Positions 32,600-45,600 of a DNA stretch of 64,000 nt are shown in pieces (the first letter of the stretch is position 1; every line of letters begins with the position of its first letter). Origin of the DNA: Aphis gossypii (Eukaryota > Arthropoda > Insecta > Hemiptera > Aphididae); the NCBI RefSeq assembly GCF_020184175.1, contig NW_026083053.1, forward strand, positions 62,001-126,000. Direction: 5' to 3'. The notes under the pieces were generated by a model, which was not told the DNA's origin, did no database searches, and saw only the letters and a list, made by a program, of their open reading frames with translations. Both the position numbers and the translations under genes were made by a program.

Positions 32600-35587
32600 T
32601 TCGACCAGAAATCGCAATGATCTTAAGCGTACACATGTGGAAAATTCGAATGAAGCAGTAAATGCTAAAAAAACACGTATGAACAGCGTCAATACCCCTG
32701 GTTTCATTAAGACAGGCACGTCGTTCGCAGATAAAATCGAGTGGTATTATATGAAAAATATAGATAATTTGATCAACTACAATATATTTCTGGAATCATC
32801 AAAAGAAGACCTATTACATCTACTCAAATCAATCTCTACAAAACATCCAATTAAATATAATTTAAAACTAGAAGCAACATATAATCGCCCAAACGTAGAC
32901 AATTCAGCAAAGAATAGAGCATTTAAGACCTCAGCCAAGGAAATGTTTATGGATACAGATATCGAAGCTAAAATTAATCAAGATTTCGCTAATCTTATGT
33001 CTGAGGAAGACGTTTATACTTCTAAAGGAAGTGGGTTTAGTTTAGAATCTATAGACGGTTTATTATTAGGCATATATAATTATACACCTATGGGTGGATC
33101 GTCATATATTCCATTACCAATTGACATCAAAAAACAAAAAAGCAATTATCAATCCGAAAAAATCAGACCAACAGTGTTTTAAGTGGGCAATCATTGCAAA
33201 ATACATTATAGGTAATAACAAAACTATTGTAACTGAAAATTATACATCGCATGAAGATAAATTTAATTTCGGTAGTTTAACATTCCCAACACCTTTGAGG
33301 GAAATAAAAAACATTTGAAAAAAATAACCCGAAAATATCAGTTAACGTTTATGGATTAAAAAAAGAAAAAAATAAGAAACATATTGTTTATCCACTTAAG
33401 GTTGTAGATGAAGAAAAAAAATATCATTTTGATCTCTTATTAATTACTGATGGTCATAAAAGCTTCTACACCGACATTTCAAACCTTTCGAGGCTTGTGA
33501 GATCACAAAGAAAGCGAGTATTTTGCAAACGTTGCTTCACCAGTTTTGACAATATACATACAAAATACAAGTTAAAAGGTCAGGCAGGGCTTGAACAACA
33601 TAAGTTGATATATGGAACACACAAGCCAATTCTGCAGAAGATGCCTGAGCTCGGTACATTGTTAGAGTTCGATGGGTGGAGTAACACTGAAAGACATCCG
33701 TTCGTGATATATGCCGATTTCGAGGCACTTCTTGTTAAGTGCACAGAAAGAAAAGGTGCAAATACAATAGCTATTCAAAAACATGAACCGATGAGCTATG
33801 GAGTTTTCGTAAAGACTACAGAATACGCCCCTATTGATTTGCTTGAGAAATATGAGATACCAACATCACCTATTGTTTATCACGGAAGCGAGTCACATCA
33901 GGATGTAGCCAAGCGTTTCGTCAATGAAGTGACAGAGATCGCGAGAAGAGTTCAAGATTTACTTAAAACAAATAAACCCATCATAATGACAGAAGAAGAG
34001 CAAATAGCACATGTATCAAAAAGTACATGCAATCTATGTTCAAGTAATTTTTCTATCAAAAACCAAAAGGTAGCAGATCACTGTCATCTATCAGGAAAAT
34101 TTAGGCAAACTTTATGCAATACTTGCAACCTGAAGCTCCAAAAACCTAACCTTGTACCGTGTTTTCTACACAATTTGTCTAATTACGATGCACATTTCAT
34201 CGTAACAGAACTCGGAAATGACACTAAATCAATCTCAGTGATTCCGAACAGCGAAGAAAAATACATTTCATTTTCAAAACACGTTACTAACAACTTTTCA
34301 ATTCGATTCATTGACTCTTGTCGATTCATGGCATCAAAATTATCAACACTCGCAGAAAATTTATTAACACCAGGGTTCGAGAAGTTCAGAGAAACTGCAA
34401 AAGCATTCGTACCCAAAGATATGGATCTCGTCACACGTAAGAGTGTATACCCTTACGATTTTACCGATAGTTGGGACAAGTTAGAAGAAACAATTTTGCC
34501 TGAGAAAGAAGATTTTTATAGCACATTAACAGAAGAACATATAGACGATGAGGAATACGAACATGCAGTCACAATATGGAACCATTTCAAATGCAAAACC
34601 TTAGGAGAATATAGCGATTTGTATCTAAAAATTGACGTGCTGCTGTTGGCCGACATGTTCGAAAATTTCAGAGATATGTGCATTTCTACGTACAATTTAG
34701 ACCCTGTTTACTACTTTACAGCTCCAGGTTTTAGTTTTGACTGTATGTTGAAATATACCAAAGTCAAACTAGAATTACTCTCTGATTTTGACACCCACTT
34801 ATTTTTCGAAAATTCAATCCGCGGCGGCCTCACACAAGCAAGTATGAGGTACGCTAAAGCTAATAATGAAAAAATCCAAGATTATGACCCAACAAAATCC
34901 AAATCGTGGATAGTTTACCAAGATTGTAACAATTTGTACGGATGGGCAATGCCACAGCACATGCCATACGGTGACTTTAAATGGGTAGAGCCTAAGTTAG
35001 ACGGATTAGATTCTTTGTCGCCAAAGTCAGATATAGGCAGAGTGTATGAGGTAGACATGTCATACCCTAATGAACTCCATGACCTACATAACGATCTTCC
35101 ATTTTTACCTGAGAACAAAATTCCTCCTGGTTCAAAAGTGAAAAAACTTATGGCGACACTTCATTCAAAAAAAAATTACGTAATCCATTATCGAAACCTA
35201 CAGCAAGCCATAGCAAATGGATTAATTGTAGAAAAAGTACACAGAGTTTTAGAGTTCAAACAATCGGATTGGCTTGCAAAATACATTAAATTAAACACCG
35301 AAATGAGGAAGAACGCGAAGAATGCATTCGAAAAGGATTTCTTCAAACTCTTAAACAATGCCGTTTTTGGGAAAACCATGGAATCTTTACGGAAACGTTT
35401 TAAGATGGAACTAGTTTCATGTCCACAAAGATTACAAAAACTCATCAACAAGCAAACATTTAAAAATTGTACGACACACAATGAAAATCTTGCTGCTGTC
35501 TCATTGGAAAACAAAATTATCATGTTTAACAAGCCAATATATATAGGTAACAATTTTACTTACATAAAAAAAAATGTCATATTTTAG
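32600..35587 (+). pseudogene. Polinton protein-primed DNA polymerase B, truncated
   Basis: The N-terminal region (32637-33182) includes KGSGFSLESIDGLLLGIYNY. Frameshifts lie near 33150 and 33310. The main frame is open from about 33325 to 35587. It shows a CKRC motif, exonuclease motifs YADFEALL (about 33712), NYDAHFIV (34181) and YLKIDVLLLADMF (34624), an Endo VII-like DHCHLSGKFRQTLC insert (about 34078), polymerase motif A DCNNLYGWAMP (about 34922) and motif B NNAVFGKTME (about 35360). The motif C region (DTDS) is missing, since the frame ends shortly after NKPIYIG and enters sequence next to the right TIR. It would replicate the Polinton but lacks a catalytic Asp motif. Confidence 0.9.
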
Positions 35588-35679
35588 TATTTATCATTTT
35601 TAATTATTTTTATAGGTTTTTTTTTATTTAGGAAAATCCGAAAATATGATATTGATGTGTGTATTGTTTGGATATAATA

Positions 35680-36241
35680 TGTAAGTATGTATATATTTAA
35701 ACTATATTATAATATATTTGAATATGTGTTTGTTTGAGATACAATCCGATGTATAACGTATGCTTTAGCATGATGTTTATTCAAATGGGGTTATAATCTG
35801 AAAATTGTATAACATTTTTAGATATGTGTGATGTTGTAGGTATACCTTATATATTATATTATGAGTACGTTTTTACATGTACGTGTGTGTGTGTGTGTGT
35901 GTGTATGTGTGTGTGTGTGTGTGTAAATAAAAAGGGGGGGGATATAATTGAGGAAAAATTTTTGACGGACAAGTATTTTATTTAGTCGAAATCAGAATTT
36001 TATATATATTATTTTTCTTCAAAAGGTAGGGGTTTGAAGGAGAAGGTATAAAATATATGCCGGTTACGTGTAGGATCTGGTGATGGTGTTGGGTTTATGC
36101 GTGTTGCAGGTTGCCTATATTGAGTTATTACTCGTTGTTTGGGAGGAGCCTGTACTACGAATTGCCTATATAGAGGAGCCTATGCTTTTACATGTAAAAT
36201 TTAAGGGGGAGGAGATCCAGAAGCCCCATATTCATCCTACT
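35680..36241 (-). repeat. Right Polinton TIR
   Basis: Reverse complement of 30118-30690 apart from small length changes in the C-run and CA microsatellite. The 36080-36301 frame over it is not a gene. Confidence 0.88.
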
Positions 36242-36247
36242 ATTAGG

Positions 36248-36390
36248 TACAAATATGATCACGCTATATTAAACTTTGACTACAGTTATTGTTTTATATA
36301 ATTGGTTAAACTATAATCACGCCATATTACAACGCTACCACAGTTATATTATAGATTAGGTGAAACTATGATCACACCATATGATACCCA
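36248..36390. repeat. 58-bp repeat units right of Polinton
   Basis: Units at 36248-36305 and 36306-36360 and a partial unit from 36361 share ATGATCACGCTATATTA-type cores with 30060-30117. Confidence 0.8.
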
Positions 36391-36406
36391 CAACCTTACA
36401 AATCTG

Positions 36407-36413
36407 TATATAA
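36407..36413 (+). promoter_or_regulatory. Possible TATA box of small spliced gene
   Basis: TATATAA lies 241 bases upstream of the ATG at 36654 and directly after the 58-bp repeat array, which holds repeated GATCAC motifs. This is position and sequence only. Confidence 0.35.
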
Positions 36414-36653
36414 GTGATCAGTAGACATTGATTATAGTTAGTGTTAAATCTCAACATTGTCTATACATTTTATGTTTCGTCGTTTCATACCGTAATATAT
36501 CTGTTTGCTACAAGTCGATAACAAACCAAGTAACACAATTTGATCAAGTACCTAAATGTTTTTTAAACAATCTGTTATATTAAAAATTAAACTTAAACTG
36601 ACTATCATTTTTATTTAAGGTAAATTAAAATATATATATATATATAAAATAAT

Positions 36654-37640
36654 ATGTCGTACTATACTAATGTATCTGCAGGCGAAAGCTCTTCAAATGA
36701 TGATGTAAGTACCTATACCTATTTGTTTATGTATGTGTGTGTATGATATTAATATATTATTATTAAATAATAGAATGAAAGTAGTATGCTATCAACACTA
36801 TCATCTTCTTTAAAACCGGTAAAAATGCAGAATAAAAAAAGAAAAAATGATACTGAACCAAAAGTTAAAATGTCAAAGGCTGGAAAGGTTATAATTTGTA
36901 TTGTATTATTTTTTTTAAATATTACACACACACACACACACACACCACATATTCATTTTTAATATAAATATATATGAATGTATAGCAGCGAACAGAATCA
37001 ATAGAGACGTACAAGGATGCCTTAGCTAGTGTAATTTCGAAAGGAAAGGTTTGAAGATAACGTTTCAAACTCAATAACATTGACGGAAGGAAATTACACG
37101 TATACGATTCGGTGTACAGTAGCGCCAAAATGCGATGACTACTACGTCATCCAACATTATAAAACTAGTGCTATTAAGGACATTCCGTCACTTGAAATGT
37201 AAAAACCATAATAAAAAAAAACCAATGATTAAATGATGAACTATAGTTAAACAACAGCGATACAATCATTTATTGATCACCAGATTATTTTTTTAATTTG
37301 ACCGTTACCTATTATTATTCAACACAAATAAATTATTAAATTCTAATTAAAATAATGAGATTGAGGATTTTATCGTTGATATTTAACTATAACATGATTA
37401 AATGATAAAACATATTATGAATATTATTAAATAATGATTTTTATAATAGATGGAAACATTCTGAAGCTAGCGTGAAGTTGTAGACTTGCAATACCTATCC
37501 TGCTGATAATGAAATATCAAATAAAATAAACGAACTTATTCATTCAATTTTGAATCGATGTTCATCAGATCCATGACGAAAGATTGTAAAAACAGCAAAA
37601 AATAAAATGCAAATATATTATAATGTGAAAACTATTTATT
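36654..37640 (+). pseudogene. Small spliced gene of unknown family, frameshifted
   Basis: Exon 1 is 36654-36704, exon 2 36774-36887, exon 3 from 36986. All junctions have gt/ag borders and all are phase 0. The joined start is Ser/Asn-rich, then basic (MQNKKRKND), then ETYKDALASVISKGK. At 37049 the frame hits tga, but one base away a frame continues coherently (DNVSNSITLTEGNYTYTIRC, then APKCDDYYVIQHYKTSAI) to a stop at 37199, so a 1-base loss is likely. A further exon-like stretch with stops lies at 37450-37640 (HSEASVKL, NEISNKINELIHSILNRC). I do not recognise the family. No transposase motif is visible. Confidence 0.5.
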
Positions 37641-38249
37641 GATAATATAAATTATAACATTTAATAAAATTATTAAAATTGATAAAATTAATTAATCTTA
37701 TTTTTTTACTATAATATTGAAATCAATTCTTAGAGTAATTATAACAATTATAATGGTATAAAGTTCAATACAAATTTTATTTTAAATCGTCATTAAATCA
37801 TATATCATATCTGATAGTGAATTATTGTGGAATTGAAGTATTTCATATAAAAAACAAGAATCATCGTTCTGTATACATAGGGTGACCAGATGTGTCTTAT
37901 AAAAAAAGAGGACATTTTTACAAATAAATGTTTGTTAATTAATACCTACACAGATACACAAATACAACTGGTAATATAAAATCGTTATGTATTTTAAAGG
38001 CATTAAAACTATTGATAGTATACAAAACATATTTGCATGATGTATTTAACACAAAAACATATTTGTGTGATGTATATTTCAACACAATTACATTTAGTTG
38101 GCTGATTGAAGCACAATATAAACAGCATATAATATTACAAACTATTAAGTTTAACATAGTAATATACTAACATAGGTATCTATTGAAATAAAAAAATAAA
38201 TCAACCAAAACTATACATTTATATTATTTAACTTTTTTAAACCAAATTG

Positions 38250-38913
38250 ACATTAGAAACTTTAAAACATCATTTAGAATTTAATCCATACTTGTCAGAA
38301 CTAGATATTTCTTTTAAAATATAATTGTTTTTTTGATCTTTCAAGTATTTAAAAAAATCAGCACACTTAAAATGTTTAAAATTAAATTGAACCATCATAA
38401 CACCCTTAACGTTTTCCAATAAAAACGATTACGTTCTTTGGTCCATTAACTAGTTATAAGTGAGAATACTCTCTCAGTACTAGCATTATGTCCTGGAATA
38501 GCAAAAAAAAAAACTGTGCAATTTTCAAAATTTCAGAAAATGTTGTAATGTTTTGATTCGAAGAAAAAAACAATAAAAACTTATTTGGAGATTTTTCAAA
38601 GAAATATGTATCATCATGAATGCTAATAATTTTTTTTAAATTTTGAATCTGGTCAAATAATTGTACATCATCAATAAAAACATTTAGGGACTTTAAGAAA
38701 GTTACACATTCTTCAACTTTATTGTAATCTATTGGAACAGATTTCTGAATGTCCATCCATTTAAATACCTGTAATAATTTGAATAATAATTGCTGGTTAA
38801 AAATAATCAAAAATAATTAAGAATAAAATAGGATAAATTAAATTACTTTGAATTGCATTAATGACATAGTCCATTTTTCTAAATAACTGGTTGTAGAGGA
38901 ATATATACATAAG
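38250..38913 (-). pseudogene. hAT-A transposase, C-terminal dimerisation part
   Basis: Reading on from the target duplication, the frame goes through SSTTSYLEKW, then 38810-38454, and by a frameshift into PGHNASTERVFSLI, the hAT dimerisation motif with the catalytic Glu (about 38500-38460). Several stops follow to about 38250. Skipping hAT-B plus one 8-bp repeat keeps the frame across the joint. Confidence 0.8.
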
Positions 38914-41900
38914 TAAAGACCGGATTCCCGTGCAATTGCATCTTTTTATGGCATGTTCTAAATTCAATAGAAACAAGCTACAAATCCAAATTAAGAGATG
39001 TAGATTAATTGAAAAAAAGTTTTATGTTGCACAAAATTGCACGTTTTTGGGTTTTTGCACAAAATTGCACGTTTCGGGTTTTTTTTATAAAAATGTACTT
39101 TTGTACAAATATTTTTGTATTATTTTTATCGGTGCTATATTATGTTGTTATACAAAGTATTGGACTTTTATATCAAACAATATATAATTATATATTTATA
39201 TATATACAACGATATAATACGAAGTAATTAAGATAGTGACTAAGGTACTACGATAGTCGATAGATTATCGATTATACACAGGGGCGGATTGGTGAATTTT
39301 TTCGGCCCGGGAAATATGAATCAAACCGGCCCATTCATCGGAAATGTAACCTCCCCCCCATCATCTCACAAAAAAATCCAAATTTTACTTAAATTTCAAA
39401 ATTTATTTAGTTTCACCCTTAAATCAATAAAATATATAATACCTATGGCTATACCAGTTGTGGGTTAGTCAGATAAGTTTAACCTATTCTAACTTGATCT
39501 TAAAGTTTGATCTTACTACACTTTTAAATATTTATAGAAAATATCCTATTTTGTAACAATAGACGTTAAATTTAAACTTTCATTTAATGTTCTATTTTTT
39601 ACATTAATATTAAATACATTTTATTATTTCTCCAACTGTTCATAACATATTGCTTTGTCTTCACTTAATAATAACAATTGACAGTTTTCTCCACAATCAT
39701 CAATTTTTACTTTTTTTTATTAGATAATTAATATAAAATAATTAATAATTACATTTTTAATATATAAATATAATATTATGATTGAAATCTTATTATTAAG
39801 TACATGCACCTTAATTTAATAACTAAGTTCTTTAAGAAGCAATTTACTCTTGTTTTTTAACATTTCAATTATTTGGTCAGAATCTATATTACTCAAAATA
39901 TCTTTGTTTGAAGCCATTAGCATAAAAGCTTCTAATTTATCTTCATTCATAGTGTTTCTCAAGCGAGTTTTAATTATTTTTAAAATTGAAAATGATCGTT
40001 CACAAGCCATCTAGTTTAAAGCAAATTAAATATAAATAAATAAAATTTAAGCTAAAACAATAAAAATATTTAAAGCATTACCTGAGTTGAAGGAAGTGTG
40101 AGTAGATACTTATAACCCAGTGTTAATTGTTGATATGCATCACTATAAAGCTTATATTTCATCAATACATTAAAGCAGCAAACAGCACAATTTTTACACA
40201 CTTTTTTTTCATTACAAGACTTTTTGAAAATGTTCAGATCATCATCTTGGTTTTCATCATCCTCAGAAATATCATTATCTATATATGACTCAGGTAATGA
40301 TATTTTTAACTTATTCCAACTAGAGGCAAAATGTAATAACTCTGACTGTAAGCTATCCAATGTAATATCTTTATTAAATGTTTTGAGTTTTATGGCAAGA
40401 GCACTTAAAGAATTTGGTGGCAACCCATTTTTAAAATCATCAAAATGAATAGGTGACAAACATGCCAAGTCCCATATATATTTGATTATTTTTAATGAAT
40501 CTTTTTTCCATACTTTCTACTACTTTATCCATCATATTATTATATATTTCTACGGTAAATTTTTTAAATGGATCATCTATCGGGTCATCTTCTGTTAACT
40601 CTTCAAAAGCTTTCTTTTTTTTCCTTAATCTTAATTTTGGTAATTCAGTTTCAATAGTTATGTCCAACTCTTCTTCATTTTCATCAATAAATGATTCTAG
40701 TTTATGATTAGCATTAATAATAAATTCATCAACCTGCTTTTTAACCCTTTAACATCTCTTTGTATATGCTGTAATTCTTTATGAACTATATTAACTAATT
40801 GTTGAGATTTATGCAAGTCCATTCCATTTGTCTGTAAGTATTTTGACAAAGGGGAAGTTATTTTGTAAATTCTTAGGTACATAAAGGCTGTAAGCAATGT
40901 GGAATATTTTAACATTGATTCCTTAAAATTCTTAGCTTTGGATCTTATTTCTATTGAAAAATGTTCAGAAGTTTCTATTTCATAAAGTGAAATTAATAAT
41001 TCAATATACAAACAATCTGTGGATTTTATACTACCAAAAATTTTGCTTAATGCTTCTTCTTTTGCCCACCACCTAGTTTCTCCAATTAATTGGAGTTTTC
41101 TATGTTTTACATCAGACCGTGTAGCTTTTGACCAAACAGCCATACGTTGATACGATTCTTTGAAAGATGCAGCTAGCCCATTTAATAATGAAAAAACTGA
41201 CGCAGTAGCAATAGACGTTTTAGTTATATCTGATAATACCAAATTTAAAACATGGCTGTAACACCATACATGAACATTACCAGGTGATTCATCTGATAAC
41301 CATTTAGAAAATCCATTATAAATGCCCTGCATCGATGCAGCACCATCTGTTGCATTGGCAATGCAATATTTTATGTTTAAATTATTATTTGTTAGAACAT
41401 TAAAAAGCAATTTGAAAATACCCTTTCCTGAACTATCTATACAGTTTACAACAGCTATGAGTTTTTCATGAATCCCATTAGAATTAACATATCTAATCAC
41501 AATTGCACACTGATCTTTGACTGCTACATCTTGGGTGGTATCTAATTCAACAGAAAACATTTCAGCTTCTACAATTTGACTGGCAATGCATTTTTTAATA
41601 AGATCACTGATACATTCACTTATTTGATTAACTGTTGTTTTTGAAATTAAGGTTAATAAACCACCTCTAGTTTTATTTCCAGAATTATGTGATACTTGAC
41701 TTTTTTTTAATAATATTATCTAAATATTCATTCAGAACAACATCATATTTTTTTAATAATAATAGTATATCTAGAAAATTGCCATGATCAATTGAGTCAT
41801 TATGTAAAGTGTAAGCAGCTTCATTATGTTTTCCACGGTAACTAAGGCTCCGTTTACCAATTAATTTAATTACATCTATTATGCGTTCCAGTGCATTGAG

Positions 41901-42448
41901 TCTTTGTTTAATTAAAAATTTTCTTGAATTTAATTGATTTACAAATAATAGGTTATCTATGTTAGTCTTGTGAACGTGCAAAAAATATGCTTCTATACTT
42001 ACATTGTGTTCTAATATATTTTCATGTTCTTGAATACGTTGGTAGGTATGAGACCATGTATTCATGCCTAGTACAAATGAATTATTTTTTGAACCAAAAG
42101 CTAAACATACTGTACAAAATAATGATTTTCCATCAAATGTAAGCCAAAATCTATTAGTTCCATCTGCTTTATAAAAAACCTTTTTACAGTTGAAAAATGT
42201 ATGTGAAACAGGTTGCAAAGGATGATATTCAAAATAATTGTCGAGCATTAGAGGAAGTGGTTTCTTAAACATTGATTCTGAGACATTCAAATTCATAACC
42301 TTTACCTGAAATTAACACAATTTTTTTTTAATTTTTTATTAGAAAATTTAACAATCTATACATGTACAGATACAATAAGATGAAGAGATAATAATACACA
42401 ACACAATGATTTGAATTTATAAATATAATACATTTAATAATATAATAA

Positions 42449-42762
42449 AAATAAAAACACTTACTTTACATAAATCATCAATTGCATCATCTTTATTTGT
42501 TGAAATTTGACTTAAATTTTCAGGTATTTCCTCAGACTTGTCTAAGACTTCATTCTAAATTAAAAGTAAATTAAAATTATAACTAAATTGAGTAAACCAT
42601 CTGCTGATGGATTTGTTTAACCTTTTCCAAATAAAATTATAAATATTATAATAGAACTAAAAACACTTACTTCACATAAATTATCAATTGCAATATCTGT
42701 ATTTGTTGAAATTTGACTTAAATTTTCAGGTATTTCCTCAGACTTGTCTAAGACTTCATTCT
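42449..42762 (-). repeat. Tandem duplication of a transposase exon
   Basis: The exon with its splice sites and about 120 bases of intron is repeated with a period of 206 bases. The coding part reads NEVLDKSEEIPENLSQIS in both copies. Confidence 0.88.
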
Positions 42763-42870
42763 AAATTAAAAGTAAATAAAATTATTAATAAACTAAGTAA
42801 ACTATCTATTGATGGATTTGTATAACCTTTTTAAGCTATGTTTTGCATTTAACTATTAAATATTTATATA

Positions 42871-43505
42871 CAGGGTGATTTTTTTTATCAAACAACACTC
42901 ATTAATTCCAAAAGTATTCATGTTTTTGAAAATATTTTTTTACATAGTTTCAAATTGTTAAAAAAACAACATTTTTATAAAAAAATTATATTTTTAAATA
43001 TTTTTTATCCTTATAATTTTTTAAGTTTTTTACTTTTCTGAATGACAACATAGATTTTTAATTTCATATTCCAAAGCAGAATAATTTTTTGAGTATTTTG
43101 ATACATAAAAATCGAATTTAGGGTGAGTAGTTTATGAGTTATACTTATTCAAAGTTTAGACAAGCGGAGTAGTGGACAAACATTTTGCGGGGTAACCCCG
43201 TACCACTCCACCCCGCGCAGCTCAACTTTAAATACGTATAACTCATAAATTACTCACCCTAAATTCGATTTTTATGTATCAAAATACTCAAAAACTTATT
43301 CTGCTTTGGAATATGAAATTAAAAATCTATGTTGTCATTCAAAAAAGTAAAAAACTTAAAAAATTATAAGGATTAAAAATATTTAAAAATATATTTTTTT
43401 TATAAAAATGTTTTTTTAACAATTTGAAACTATGTAAAAAAATATTTTTAAAAACATAAATACTTTTGGAAATAATGAGTGTTGTTTGATAAAAAAATCA
43501 CCCTG
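42871..43505. mobile_element. 635-bp palindromic MITE in hAT-C intron
   Basis: The element starts CAGGGTGATTTTTTTTATCA and ends with its inverse; TA flanks both ends (42869-42870, 43506-43507). The arms pair along almost the whole length and meet near 43185 at GCGGGGTAACCCCG. It has no coding capacity. TA duplication suggests a Tc1/mariner-type mobiliser. Confidence 0.92.
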
Positions 43506-43533
43506 TACATATATGTAGGTATATAAGTATTTA

Positions 43534-45600
43534 TAGTCGGGAGAATGAAAAGTGGCCGCTGATGCCCACGCGCCTGGTGGTGAATTTTTGTAATGGTTTC
43601 GCAAAATTGTGAAACAAAGCGCGCGCATTTTGAATTATTAACCATAATGCATATTGTTACATTTAATTCCAATAAGCAATATAAATAATTATTTTGATAA
43701 AAACATAAGTAAGCATAATGTAATTTAACATAGAGTTTATTTAAACGTATAATACAAATATATTATACAAAATAATTAAAATTGAAGTATATACAAAATA
43801 ATTAAAATTGAAATATATACAAAATAATTTATTATAATCTAAGCAACTAAATATCCGCATCAAATACGTCGTCATCATCATCATGTTCATCGCTCCAATC
43901 GCTATCATCGTCTCTTAATGTTATAATGATCGGCTCTAACATGACATCCCTCAAAATTTCATTTTCATTATCTTCATTTTGAATTTTTTCCGCGTGTGCA
44001 ACACACTTTTCCCAATCTTCTTGTGTTACTGCATCCATAGCCGCGTGCGCCAACTTTTCTACGTCAGCCATCTTAAAAGTGTTATTGTTTTTAGTTACCT
44101 CCCCTTTAACCTTAGCCCAAATCAATTCAATCGGGTTATTGACAATGGTATGGAGGTAACCTTATCACTTCATGGCCCATTTCCAGTGCTATTTCATCTA
44201 ATTCGTAGCGTTTGTACATTGGAATGATTTTTTTACACGCTCGCGCAATTCAGACAACCGCTCTAGTGGTGAAAATTCAATATTTTTATTTTTCAGCCAC
44301 TCTTCTACAGCGGCTTTTCTTCTATTACTTTTTGGGAAAATTATCTTTAAGTTGTGAGTGGTAAGATGCATTGTCCATCACAATTATAGACGGCTCTTCA
44401 AGGTGGTTCAACATATTTATAAACCAATTTTTAAATACTTCGAATCATGACGGATGAATGATAGTCGCTCTCAAAACTGCTAACATTAGCTCGAAATATT
44501 AATTTGGAATCGCTAATAAAACCATATTTTGCAAATAATGAGGCGACCCCCTTTGCCTGTGGGTACTTTTAAACCCTCGGTCTGTTCTGCATTTTGCCAT
44601 ATACGTGTTCTACTATGATTTTGGTTTATCCACGTCTCGTCCAAATAAACTACGGGACGGGTATCGTTTTGTTCGCGAAGCGTACACATTTTTCGTAAAA
44701 ATGTACAACGAAGTGCAACAATGTCGTTCCTTTCCATAAGAAATTTCCTTCCATCATTGCACTTTTTAAACGAAAATTTTAAATTTTTTAAAAGCGAACG
44801 CATCGACCAAACAGAGCCTTCCCAATTGCACTTCTTTTTCACTTCCGTTAAAATACTAAGAGCTGTTGGGTACTCACCTCTATCGTAAAACTCGTGCACT
44901 ACTCTGCGTACTATATCTGCGTCGAAATCGTCTAATTCGGTCAATGGTTTTGCACGTTTATACGTTTCACGCGGAGACTTGAACGAAGCAACTTGTTGAT
45001 CTGAATCCAAACTATCTTTTCCTTCTTTGCATATGCGCCTTACAGTACGTTCTGATAATCCACAAGCTTCAGCTGTTACCTTGAGGGACTGAGCAAACAT
45101 AGATGGAATAATTTCATCTTGTTTGGAGAGATCTTTTATAAATTTGTACACCGAAAATATTATTTTTTTACTCTGACTACGAGTGTCACTACTACTGCCG
45201 GCCATTGTATATTAAAAAAAAAATGTAACAAAAAATAGTAGTAAATAATAATATATTGGTTAAATTCAGTTATTGAAGCCTGATGTAATAAAACACAACA
45301 CAACACAACACGTGTAATATTCGTAAACGAATGACGTATATTGCTGTTGGGTCGTAGCCTGTAAGGACGCAGATGGTTTGTGTACAATAGCACAATACAA
45401 ATTCCTCAAGTGCAATTGGTAACCAAATCAAGAACGAAGGCAAAAAGGAAAAATGTAAAGACCCCATTCAAAATTGTGCGCCGGTCAGATGTTGTAAACC
45501 AACCGCGCCTTGCGTGAAGCACTTTGAGAACCACTGTTTATCAAAAAAAAAAAAATGTTCCTAACACATTGCCAGCGGCCACTTTTCATTCTCCCGACTA
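43534..45600 (-). mobile_element. Mariner/IS630-type element in hAT-C intron
   Basis: TIRs GTCGGGAGAATGAAAAGTGG (43536) and its inverse (ends 45598) extend over at least 26 bases and are flanked by TATA on both sides. It lies 28 bases from the MITE. It codes a minus-strand DDE transposase. Confidence 0.92.
43847..45205 (-). pseudogene. IS630/Tc1-mariner-type DDE transposase
   Basis: The start is the ATG at 45205. The N-terminal half (45205-44513) has a helix-turn-helix (ACGLSERTVRRICKEG), a second DNA-binding part and VVYLDETWINQNHSRT, the first catalytic Asp. The middle (44512-44126) has several frameshifts but still reads IIVMDNASYHS (second Asp) near 44370. The C-terminal stretch (44125-43847) begins with IWAKVKGEV and ends in a very acidic tail (DDDSDWSDEHDDDDDVF). 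The third acidic residue is expected just before IWAKVKG. The copy is dead. Confidence 0.85.

Larger units (their letters stand above)
30118..36241. mobile_element. Short Polinton/Maverick with 560-bp inverted repeats
   Basis: Both ends begin AGTAGGATGAATATGGGGCT (plus strand at 30118, minus strand at 36241), and the arms stay nearly identical for about 560 bases. The 6-bp direct repeat ATTAGG flanks the element (30112-30117, 36242-36247). AG-starting TIRs and 6-bp target duplications are Polinton hallmarks. At 6.1 kb it is far shorter than complete Polintons (about 15-20 kb). It contains a Harbinger fragment and a truncated polB, and no integrase or capsid genes. Confidence 0.9.

Noticed and set aside
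36080..36301. 73-residue open frame
   Set aside because: It lies over the right Polinton TIR; the same sequence at the left TIR has no conserved protein. A chance frame.
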